DNA from: an uncultured Paracoccaceae bacterium | GTDB taxonomy: Bacteria > Pseudomonadota > Alphaproteobacteria > Rhodobacterales > Rhodobacteraceae | DNA: 64,000 nucleotides | Direction of reading: 5' to 3' | NCBI GenBank assembly: GCA_913060475.1 | Contig: CAJXSD010000004.1 | Coordinates: forward strand, 1-64,000 | Shown: piece by piece, positions 58,032-64,000 of the stretch | How positions within the stretch are numbered: the first letter of the stretch is position 1 | How the letters are laid out: the number at the start of each line of letters is the position of its first letter | Translations under genes and position numbers: made by a program | Notes under the pieces: model-generated | Databases searched by the model: none | What the model saw: only the letters and a program-made list of their open reading frames with translations | What the model was told of the DNA's origin: nothing

Positions 58032-59069
58032 ATGACTGATGCGGCGACCACAGACGTAAACGCCAAATTCACCCCGCGCGTGTTTTCCGGGATAAAACCA
58101 TCGGGTGGTTTGACCTTGGGCAATTACCTAGGCGCGATCAAACGCTTTGTTGATATGCAGGGTGGCGATTTTGAAACCATCTATTGCGTGGTCGATCTGC
58201 ATGCGATCACCGTTTGGCAGGATCCAACCGAATTGCGCAACACCACCCGCGAGGTTGCCGCAGGGTTCATCGCATCGGGCATCGATCCGGAACAATCTGT
58301 CCTGTTTAACCAATCCCAAGTCAGCCAACATGCCGAACTGGGATGGTTGTTTAACTGTGTGGCCCGTGTCGGCTGGATGAACCGCATGACACAGTTCAAA
58401 GACAAGGCGGGCAGCAATGCCGAAAAGGTATCTTTGGGCCTATATGCCTATCCATCCCTGATGGCGGCGGATATTTTGCTCTATCATGCGACCCATGTCC
58501 CTGTGGGCGAGGATCAAAAACAGCACGTCGAATTGACCCGCGATATTGCGCAGAAATTCAATCACGATTTCAAGGTGGATTTTTTCCCCGAAACAAACCC
58601 CGTCATCGAAGGCCCCGCAACGCGGGTTATGAACCTGCGCGATGGGGCCAAGAAAATGTCCAAATCCGGCGAAAGCGATATGGAACGCATCAACATGACC
58701 GATGATGCCGACACCATTGCCAAGAAATTCAAAAAGGCCAAGACCGATCCAGAACCACTGCCAGACACCTTGGACGGACTGGCAGGCCGACCCGAGGCAC
58801 GCAATCTGGTCGATATTTACGCCGCCCTGTCCGATCAAACGTCCCAGCAGGTCATTGCCGAATATGCGGGGGCCGGTTGGGGCAAATTCAAACCCGCGCT
58901 GGCGGATTTGGCGGTCGACAAACTGGCCCCGATTTCCACGGAAATGTCGCGCCTGATGGCGGATCCAGCGGAAATCGATCGCATTCTGGCCCGCGGTGCA
59001 GAACGCGCACGCGCCATCGCGCAGCCCGTTTTGCAACAGGCCTATGACATTGTGGGGTTCGTGCGCTAA
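58032..59069 (+). CDS. trpS: Tryptophanyl-tRNA synthetase
   Basis: 345 residues of class I aminoacyl-tRNA synthetases. [20 protein letters not shown] contains the HIGH-like motif; [10 protein letters not shown] is the KMSKS loop. [19 protein letters not shown] and [16 protein letters not shown] are also conserved. It charges tRNA-Trp. A strong terminator follows. Start at 58032 has GGAGAATATAG upstream. Confidence 0.97.
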   Translation: MTDAATTDVNAKFTPRVFSGIKPSGGLTLGNYLGAIKRFVDMQGGDFETIYCVVDLHAITVWQDPTELRNTTREVAAGFIASGIDPEQSVLFNQSQVSQHAELGWLFNCVARVGWMNRMTQFKDKAGSNAEKVSLGLYAYPSLMAADILLYHATHVPVGEDQKQHVELTRDIAQKFNHDFKVDFFPETNPVIEGPATRVMNLRDGAKKMSKSGESDMERINMTDDADTIAKKFKKAKTDPEPLPDTLDGLAGRPEARNLVDIYAALSDQTSQQVIAEYAGAGWGKFKPALADLAVDKLAPISTEMSRLMADPAEIDRILARGAERARAIAQPVLQQAYDIVGFVR

Positions 59070-59102
59070 CCTGCGCCGCCCCTTTGTTTATTTTTGCACA
59101 TT

Positions 59103-59126
59103 AGCCCTGCATTTGCGGGGCTTTTG
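59103..59126 (+). terminator. Terminator after trpS
   Basis: AGCCCTGCA (59103-59111) TT TGCGGGGCT (59114-59122) followed by TTTTG: a 9-bp stem with one mismatched pair. It lies about 35 bases past the trpS stop. Confidence 0.88.
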
Positions 59127-59183
59127 TTTATTTGCGCAATAGTTCAGGGTGTATATGAATTCACAACACCCCAAGGACACATA

Positions 59184-59678
59184 ATGACACCCGTACATCC
59201 CCAAACCCGCATCGGACATATCCACCTAAAGGTATCAGACCTAGAGCGTGCCATCGCGTTTTATTCCGGCGTCTTGGGATTTGAGGTGACCCAACGCTAT
59301 GGCAGGGGGGCCGCGTTTTTGTCGGCTGGTGGATATCACCACCACATCGGATTGAATACATGGGACAGTCTGGGCGCAGGCCCGGCCCCACAGGGGTACC
59401 CTGGCCTATATCACACCGCATTCCTGTATCCCGATCGCGCAAATCTGGCCGATGCCTTGCGACGGGTTGTGGCCGCGGGCATTCCAATTCAGGGGGCCGC
59501 CGATCATGGCGTCAGCGAAGCGATCTATATCAACGACCCCGACGGAAATGGCGTCGAATTATATCGGGACCGCCCCGAACACGAATGGCCACGCGATGCA
59601 GATGGCAATTTGCAAATGGTCAACGCGCCGCTAGACTTGGATGCGCTTTTGTCCGAGGCGCCCCAACCTTTAACTTGA
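59184..59678 (+). CDS. VOC-family (glyoxalase/dioxygenase fold) protein
   Basis: 164 residues from ATG 59184 (AAGGA upstream). Two VOC half-domains: HIHLKVSDLERAIAFYSGVL with YHHHIGLNTW (His ligands), and YHTAFLYPDRANLADALRR with DPDGNGVELYRDRP (Glu ligand). The family is like catechol-2,3-dioxygenase/glyoxalase; the reaction is unknown. Monocistronic, behind the trpS terminator and before usp. Confidence 0.9.
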   Translation: MTPVHPQTRIGHIHLKVSDLERAIAFYSGVLGFEVTQRYGRGAAFLSAGGYHHHIGLNTWDSLGAGPAPQGYPGLYHTAFLYPDRANLADALRRVVAAGIPIQGAADHGVSEAIYINDPDGNGVELYRDRPEHEWPRDADGNLQMVNAPLDLDALLSEAPQPLT

Positions 59679-59738
59679 CACAGCTAGGGACCTGACGGCA
59701 CACTGCCCCCTGCGAAATCGCTAAGAATGGGGACGCAG

Positions 59739-60194
59739 ATGCGTAAATTTCTGGTCGTATTGGACGACAGTCGCGAATGTCTGAACGCGATGCGGTTTGC
59801 CGCCATGCGTGCGAAAAAATCAGGGGGCGGCGTGTCGATTTTGTCGGTGATCCCCCCGGATGAATTCAATCACTGGATCGGGGTTGGCGACATTATGCGC
59901 CAAGAGGCCCGCGAACGAATCGAGGCGCATTACGAGGTGTTCGCCAAATGGATGCGGGATCGGCAAAACATTAATCCCGAACTGCACATCCGCGAAGGCG
60001 AGGCCGTTACCGAAATCTTGGCACATATCGAATCTGACCCCGAAATTGGCATTCTGGTTTTAGGGGCGGGTATCGACAAAAAAGGCCCCGGCCCCCTGGT
60101 CAGCCAGTTATCAAAAAACGCAGGGACCCTGCCCTGCCCGATAACTATTGTGCCTGGCAATCTGACCAAAGACCAACTAGAAGCATTGACTTAG
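59739..60194 (+). CDS. UspA-family universal stress protein
   Basis: 151 residues from ATG 59739 (GGGGA upstream; the ATG at 59727 is weaker). KFLVVLDDSRECLNAMRFAA at the start and the C-terminal ILVLGAGIDKKGPGPL, where the usual UspA ATP loop would be Gly-x-x-Gly-x9-Gly-Ser/Thr. The final PITIVPGNLT is typical. The function is a stress-linked nucleotide-binding protein in general; the trigger is unknown. An Irr-box-like dyad begins inside its stop codon region. Confidence 0.88.
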   Translation: MRKFLVVLDDSRECLNAMRFAAMRAKKSGGGVSILSVIPPDEFNHWIGVGDIMRQEARERIEAHYEVFAKWMRDRQNINPELHIREGEAVTEILAHIESDPEIGILVLGAGIDKKGPGPLVSQLSKNAGTLPCPITIVPGNLTKDQLEALT

Positions 60195-60206
60195 AACTAT
60201 TCTAAG
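60190..60206. promoter_or_regulatory. Irr-box (ICE)-like operator upstream of nfu
   Basis: CTTAGAA-CTA-TTCTAAG: a perfect 7-bp dyad around 3 bases. It contains TTAGAA-N3-TTCTAA, the core of the iron control element bound by Irr in alphaproteobacteria as I recall it. It lies 4 bases upstream of a candidate -35 box for the Fe-S scaffold gene nfu, where an iron-responsive regulator makes sense. The dyad is directly visible; Irr binding is inferred. irr itself is not in the window. Confidence 0.65.
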
Positions 60207-60209
60207 AAC

Positions 60210-60238
60210 TTGACATTCTAGGGCGGCGCTTGCATATC
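60210..60238 (+). promoter_or_regulatory. Candidate promoter of nfu
   Basis: TTGACA (60210-60215), 17-base spacer, CATATC (60233-60238). The -35 box is ideal and the -10 weak (3 of 6). Placed between the Irr-like box and the nfu ATG at 60264. Confidence 0.45.
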
Positions 60239-60263
60239 TGTTGCAACTTGCGGAGGCAGCATC

Positions 60264-60824
60264 ATGTTTATTCAAACCGAATCCACACCGAACCCGGCAA
60301 CACTGAAATTCCTACCTGGCTTGACTGTGCTTGAGGATGGAACAGCTGATTTCCCATCCGCCGATGGGGCAGACGCATCACCCTTGGCGCAGCGCATATT
60401 TGCTGTGAACGGGGTCAGCGGCGTGTTCTTGGGGCGGGATTTTGTGACCGTGACCAAATTGGATGATGTCGACTGGGATCATATCAAACCATCGCTACTG
60501 GGCGCGATTATGGAACATTTCCAATCCGGTCAGCCTGCGTTGATCGGTGCAGGTGCTGCAGAACACGGCGATAACCACGATGGCGAAGATGCCGAAATCG
60601 TAGGCCAGATCAAAGAATTACTAGACACCCGCGTCCGCCCCGCAGTCGCCCAAGACGGCGGCGACATCACGTTTCATGGATTCGAAAAGGGCATCGTTTA
60701 TCTGCAAATGAAAGGCGCCTGCGCGGGCTGCCCATCATCCACCATGACGTTGAAAATGGGCATCGAAAATCTGCTGCGCCATTACATCCCCGAAGTGGCC
60801 GAGGTGCGCCCCGTTGGCCTGTGA
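60264..60824 (+). CDS. nfuA: NifU/Nfu-family Fe-S cluster carrier
   Basis: 186 residues with the N-terminal Nfu_N domain (MFIQTESTPNPATLKFLPGL, GVSGVFLGRDFVTVTK) and the C-terminal NifU domain with the Fe-S cysteines C153 and C156 (GACAGCPSSTMTLKMGIENL). It delivers [4Fe-4S] clusters to apo-proteins, like eukaryotic NFU1. GGAGG precedes the ATG. tsaB overlaps its end. An Irr-like dyad upstream points to iron-dependent control. Confidence 0.95.
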   Translation: MFIQTESTPNPATLKFLPGLTVLEDGTADFPSADGADASPLAQRIFAVNGVSGVFLGRDFVTVTKLDDVDWDHIKPSLLGAIMEHFQSGQPALIGAGAAEHGDNHDGEDAEIVGQIKELLDTRVRPAVAQDGGDITFHGFEKGIVYLQMKGACAGCPSSTMTLKMGIENLLRHYIPEVAEVRPVGL

Positions 60825-61419
60825 CCCCGTCATAATCGCATTTGACACATCGGCCGCGCATTGCGCGGCCTCTGTTCTTGTGGGGGACCAAATTCGCGCC
60901 AGCATCGTGCGATCGATGGCCAAGGGCCAAGCAGAAACCATCCCGTTACTGTTGGATGATGTCCTAGAACAGGCGGGGCAAACTTGGAACACTGTCAACG
61001 CCATTGCCGTTGGAACGGGACCTGGTAATTTTACGGGGATCCGTATCTCGGTCTCGTTGGCGCGGGGCTTGGCACTGGCCCGCGCTCTTCCGGCGATTGG
61101 GGTCACGCAGTTTGATGCGGCATGGGCCACGGTTGACGCAAATGTGGTGGCCACGGTCAGCGCCCCCCGCGATCAGGTTTATTTTGCCGCACGTGATCAG
61201 GGCACAGATAGCGCCAAACTGGGCGCGCCGTGCGATGCTGCAGCATTGGGACTGCCCGTTTTACCGCCGTTGAACGCACAAACATTGGTCGAACACATCG
61301 CACAGGTCGGCCGCCACCGCCTGTTACAGGGCCACCCAAACAGCCGTCCGGTACCATTTTACATCAAACCCGCAGACGCAGCACCGTCACGCGACATTGT
61401 CCCCCAGCGATTGACATGA
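60814..61419 (+). CDS. tsaB: tRNA threonylcarbamoyladenosine synthesis protein TsaB
   Basis: 201 residues from TTG 60814, overlapping the nfu end by 11 bases; no ATG lies near. VIIAFDTSAAHCAASVLVGD and AIAVGTGPGNFTGIRISVSL (the TsaB signature) are present. It partners TsaD in making t6A37 on ANN-reading tRNAs. rimI overlaps its stop as ATGA. The last third is short compared with TsaB of about 230 residues. Confidence 0.94.
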   Translation: MACDPVIIAFDTSAAHCAASVLVGDQIRASIVRSMAKGQAETIPLLLDDVLEQAGQTWNTVNAIAVGTGPGNFTGIRISVSLARGLALARALPAIGVTQFDAAWATVDANVVATVSAPRDQVYFAARDQGTDSAKLGAPCDAAALGLPVLPPLNAQTLVEHIAQVGRHRLLQGHPNSRPVPFYIKPADAAPSRDIVPQRLT

Positions 61420-61847
61420 CCCCCGAAAAAATGGCCGACCTGCACCACGAATCAGGACCTGACCAGCGACCTTGGACGGCCCAAGAATATGCCAGGGCGC
61501 TAGCTGATCCTAACTGTGTTGTTGTGACACAAACGACTGGTTTTGCCATTGGAACAGTTGTCATGGAGCAGGCCGAATTGCATATGATTATCGTCGATCA
61601 AAATGCCCGCCGCAGTGGCGTTGGACGCAGCCTCTTGGACCAGTTCCAACAGATCTGCATCAGCAAGGGTGCTGAAAGCATCGTATTAGAGGTCAGCACC
61701 GAAAATACAGTGGCCAAATCATTTTATTTGGCTCGTGGATTTCACCATGTTGGGACCCGAAAAAAGTATTATAAAACCCAAAATGGCGCATTTACTGATG
61801 CCCTTGTGTTATCAAAATCATTGAAATCAAACGAAAACCCAAGCTGA
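61416..61847 (+). CDS. rimI: RimI-like ribosomal-protein N-acetyltransferase
   Basis: 143 residues from ATG 61416 overlapping tsaB. GNAT motif A IIVDQNARRSGVGRSLLDQF and LEVSTENTVAKSFYLARGFH. RimI acetylates the N-terminus of ribosomal protein S18 and sits after tsaB in many bacteria. The exact substrate here is by synteny. Confidence 0.9.
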   Translation: MTPEKMADLHHESGPDQRPWTAQEYARALADPNCVVVTQTTGFAIGTVVMEQAELHMIIVDQNARRSGVGRSLLDQFQQICISKGAESIVLEVSTENTVAKSFYLARGFHHVGTRKKYYKTQNGAFTDALVLSKSLKSNENPS

Positions 61848-61957
61848 CCTTGCGTCAGGTGAGAAAAACGGGTTGACCATTCGCCCAGATAACGTCCTAA
61901 ATACCGTATCCAAAATTAAAAGAACCAGACTGAGTCTGTAATCTGTGGGAGAGAACC

Positions 61958-62947
61958 ATGACATTTATGAAAAAATTGCTAGGCGCGACAACAGCGTTGG
62001 TTGTTGGCGCGGGCGCAGCGATTGCTGAACCTGCGTTGATTTTCGATTTGGGCGGCAAGTTCGACAAATCATTCAACGAAATGGCATTCACTGGCGCAAA
62101 GCGCTGGGCTGACGAAACAGGCAATTCATTCCGTGAAATCGAACTGCAATCCGAAGCGCAGCGTGAACAGGCTCTGCGTCGTTTCGCAGAAGCGGGCGCA
62201 AACCCAATCGTAATGGCGGGCTTTGCCTTTGCATCAGCGTTGGAAACCGTTGCGGATGAATATCCAGACACAAAATTCGCGATCATCGACATGGTCGTTG
62301 ACAAACCAAACGTGCGTTCCGTTGTGTTCAACGAACACGAAGGGTCATATCTGGTCGGTATGATGGCGGCGCAAGCGTCGAAATCAGGCACCGTTGGGTT
62401 CATCGGTGGCATGGACATCCCGTTGATCCGTAAATTCGCCTGCGGCTATGTCCAAGGCGCCAAAGCGGTCAATCCAAATGCAACCGTCATTCAAAACATG
62501 ACCGGCACAACACCTGCCGCATGGAACGACCCGGTCAAGGGATCTGAATTGACCAAAGCACAAATCGCCCAAGGCGCAGACGTTGTTTATGCAGCGGCAG
62601 GCGGAACAGGCGTTGGTGTTCTGCAAACCGCCGCAGACGAAGGCATTCTGTCCATCGGCGTCGACAGCAACCAAAACTATATGCACCCAGGTAAAGTTCT
62701 GACATCCATGATGAAACGCGTGGACAATGCCGTTTATGATGCCTTTACCCAAGGTGAGAATCTGGAAACAGGGTTTAACGTTATGGGTCTTTCCAATGGT
62801 GGCGTAGGCTACGCGATGGATGACAATAACGCATCCCTTGTCAGCGCAGATATGCAAGCCGCCGTTGACGCAGCCGCAGCTGCAATCGGGGCCGGCGAAA
62901 TCACTGTGCATGACTACATGTCAGACAACAGCTGCCCAGTAGAATAA
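61958..62947 (+). CDS. BMP-family (PnrA-like) ABC transporter substrate-binding protein
   Basis: 329 residues with a Sec signal peptide (KKLLGATTALVVGAGAAIA). BMP domain: ALIFDLGGKFDKSFNEMAFT, GTVGFIGGMDIPLIRKFACG, VVYAAAGGTGVGVLQTAADE. BMP proteins of this kind bind nucleosides, and the cotranscribed ATPase supports an importer. GGGAGA precedes the ATG, and CAGACT-G-AGTCTG (61926-61938) lies just upstream as a possible operator. No lipobox, as expected for a Gram-negative. Confidence 0.93.
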   Translation: MTFMKKLLGATTALVVGAGAAIAEPALIFDLGGKFDKSFNEMAFTGAKRWADETGNSFREIELQSEAQREQALRRFAEAGANPIVMAGFAFASALETVADEYPDTKFAIIDMVVDKPNVRSVVFNEHEGSYLVGMMAAQASKSGTVGFIGGMDIPLIRKFACGYVQGAKAVNPNATVIQNMTGTTPAAWNDPVKGSELTKAQIAQGADVVYAAAGGTGVGVLQTAADEGILSIGVDSNQNYMHPGKVLTSMMKRVDNAVYDAFTQGENLETGFNVMGLSNGGVGYAMDDNNASLVSADMQAAVDAAAAAIGAGEITVHDYMSDNSCPVE

Positions 62948-62950
62948 AAA

Positions 62951-64000
62951 ATGGCAGCGGTGCAATCTCAGGGGCGACAGGAAACTGTCGCCCCAGCCAT
63001 TGAGCTTGTTGGTATTTCAAAAGCCTTTGGCCCAGTTCAAGCAAACAAAGACATTTCAATTCGGGTAATGCCGGGAACCATCCATGGGATTATCGGCGAA
63101 AATGGTGCGGGCAAATCCACACTGATGTCCATTTTATATGGTTTTTACAAAGCGGACGCCGGCGAAATTTTCATCCATGGCAAGCGAACTCAAATTCCGG
63201 ACAGCCAAGCCGCCATTTCAGCGGGCATTGGGATGGTCTTCCAACATTTTAAGTTGGTCCAGAATTTCAGCGTTCTGGAAAACATCATTCTTGGCGCAGA
63301 GGACGGCGCATTACTACGCCCGTCCTTGGGCAAAGCGCGCAAAATTTTGGCAGATTTGGCCGAGGAATACGAATTAGATGTTGATCCAGATGCGTTGATC
63401 CAAGATTTATCTGTGGGACATCAGCAACGGGTCGAAATCCTAAAAGCGCTGTATCGCCAGGCGGATATTTTGATCTTGGATGAACCCACCGGCGTTTTGA
63501 CCCCATCCGAGGCGGACCAGTTGTTCCGCATTCTGGGCCGTCTGCGCGAAGAGGGTAAAACCATCATCCTAATCACGCATAAACTGCGCGAAATTATGGA
63601 TATCACGAATACGGTGTCCGTGATGCGTCGTGGACAAATGACGGCAACGGTTAAGACGGCTGAAACCAATCCCGAACATCTGGCCGAATTGATGGTCGGC
63701 CGCAAAGTGTTGTTGCGCGTTGATAAACAACCCGCGCAACCGGGCGCACCGATCCTGGAAATTGAAAACCTGCGGGTTCGTGACGATGCAGGCGTAGAAC
63801 GGATCAAGGGAATTTCCCTGTCCCTGCGCGCGGGCGAAGTGTTAGGGATCGCAGGCGTTGCAGGCAACGGGCAATCCGAATTGCTAGAGGTTCTGGGCGG
63901 TTACATGCCCGCCACCGGCACCCTGCGCATGATGGGATCAGAATTACCCCTGACTGGCCCCAACAGCGACGGCAAATCCCGCCGCGCCGCGGGCATTGCC
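62951..64000 (+). CDS. ABC transporter ATP-binding protein, nucleoside-type (partial)
   Basis: 350 residues before the window edge, beginning MAAVQSQGRQ 3 bases after the BMP gene. First ABC domain: GIIGENGAGKSTLMSILYGF (Walker A), LSVGHQQRVEILKALYRQAD (signature LSVGH), ILILDEPTGVLTPSEADQL (Walker B). The second domain starts near residue 275 (SLRAGEVLGIAGVAGNGQSE). The two-ABC layout with a BMP protein is as in YufO/NupA importers; permeases probably follow outside. The 3' end is cut. Confidence 0.93.
   Translation, partial: MAAVQSQGRQETVAPAIELVGISKAFGPVQANKDISIRVMPGTIHGIIGENGAGKSTLMSILYGFYKADAGEIFIHGKRTQIPDSQAAISAGIGMVFQHFKLVQNFSVLENIILGAEDGALLRPSLGKARKILADLAEEYELDVDPDALIQDLSVGHQQRVEILKALYRQADILILDEPTGVLTPSEADQLFRILGRLREEGKTIILITHKLREIMDITNTVSVMRRGQMTATVKTAETNPEHLAELMVGRKVLLRVDKQPAQPGAPILEIENLRVRDDAGVERIKGISLSLRAGEVLGIAGVAGNGQSELLEVLGGYMPATGTLRMMGSELPLTGPNSDGKSRRAAGIA

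Overview
The window looks like chromosomal DNA of an alphaproteobacterium, most likely of the Rhodobacterales/Roseobacter group. The evidence is a CcrM-type GANTC methyltransferase beside rnhB, an alphaproteobacterial RpoH, groESL behind a perfect CIRCE element, a DUF1150-Hsp20 pair, ETF-ubiquinone oxidoreductase, a standalone nfu-tsaB-rimI run, and an Irr-box-like operator. Gene density is high. Many neighbours overlap by 1 to 8 bases (ATGA, TGATG, TAATG), and almost everything has a recognisable housekeeping role.

Layout. 1-4.0 kb: a LuxR-type regulator, ccrM, rnhB and a PLP trans-sulfuration enzyme, all on the minus strand. 4.0-5.9 kb: the only gene-poor stretch, holding a scrambled and decayed IS3-family insertion sequence and a possible small lipoprotein, followed by tRNA-Arg(CCT). 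6-16 kb: a LacI regulator, a DUF465 protein, a TrmN6-like methyltransferase, ispB and ispE (isoprenoids and quinones), a TPR protein, ETF-QO, greA and truA. 16-26 kb: the ycjX-ycjF pair, a flavin reductase, argD-argF, a SulP transporter, and purine salvage genes (mtnP, apt). 26-35 kb: tdk, csaA, proC, ubiK, the overlapping lgt-midA-pgeF operon, an lrp/trxB divergent pair, phzF and hsp20. 35-47 kb: purE-purK, an orphan phnM, a barrel-like lipoprotein, groEL-groES, an M3 oligopeptidase, moeB-dut-coaBC and rpoH-chaN. 48-60 kb: a broken comM, gshB, yraN-rsmI with divergent lpoA, glnD-murJ, a rhomboid that lacks catalytic residues, trpS and a UspA protein. 60-64 kb: nfu-tsaB-rimI and a BMP-type nucleoside ABC importer that runs off the right edge.

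The genes group into protein-stress control (rpoH, groESL with CIRCE, hsp20, oligopeptidase), nucleotide supply (purEK, apt, mtnP, tdk, dut, importer), envelope assembly (lgt, murJ, lpoA), thiol and Fe-S chemistry (trxB, gshB, nfu) and tRNA modification (truA, tsaB, trmN6-like). I found no CRISPR array, prophage or defence island, and no clear new multi-gene system. The most interesting signals are an Irr-box-like operator before nfu, the rearranged IS remnant, the two-lesion comM pseudogene, the catalytically incomplete rhomboid, a groES promoter that overlaps the preceding terminator, and a shared 16-base motif beside argD-argF and trxB, whose codon use differs from their neighbours.
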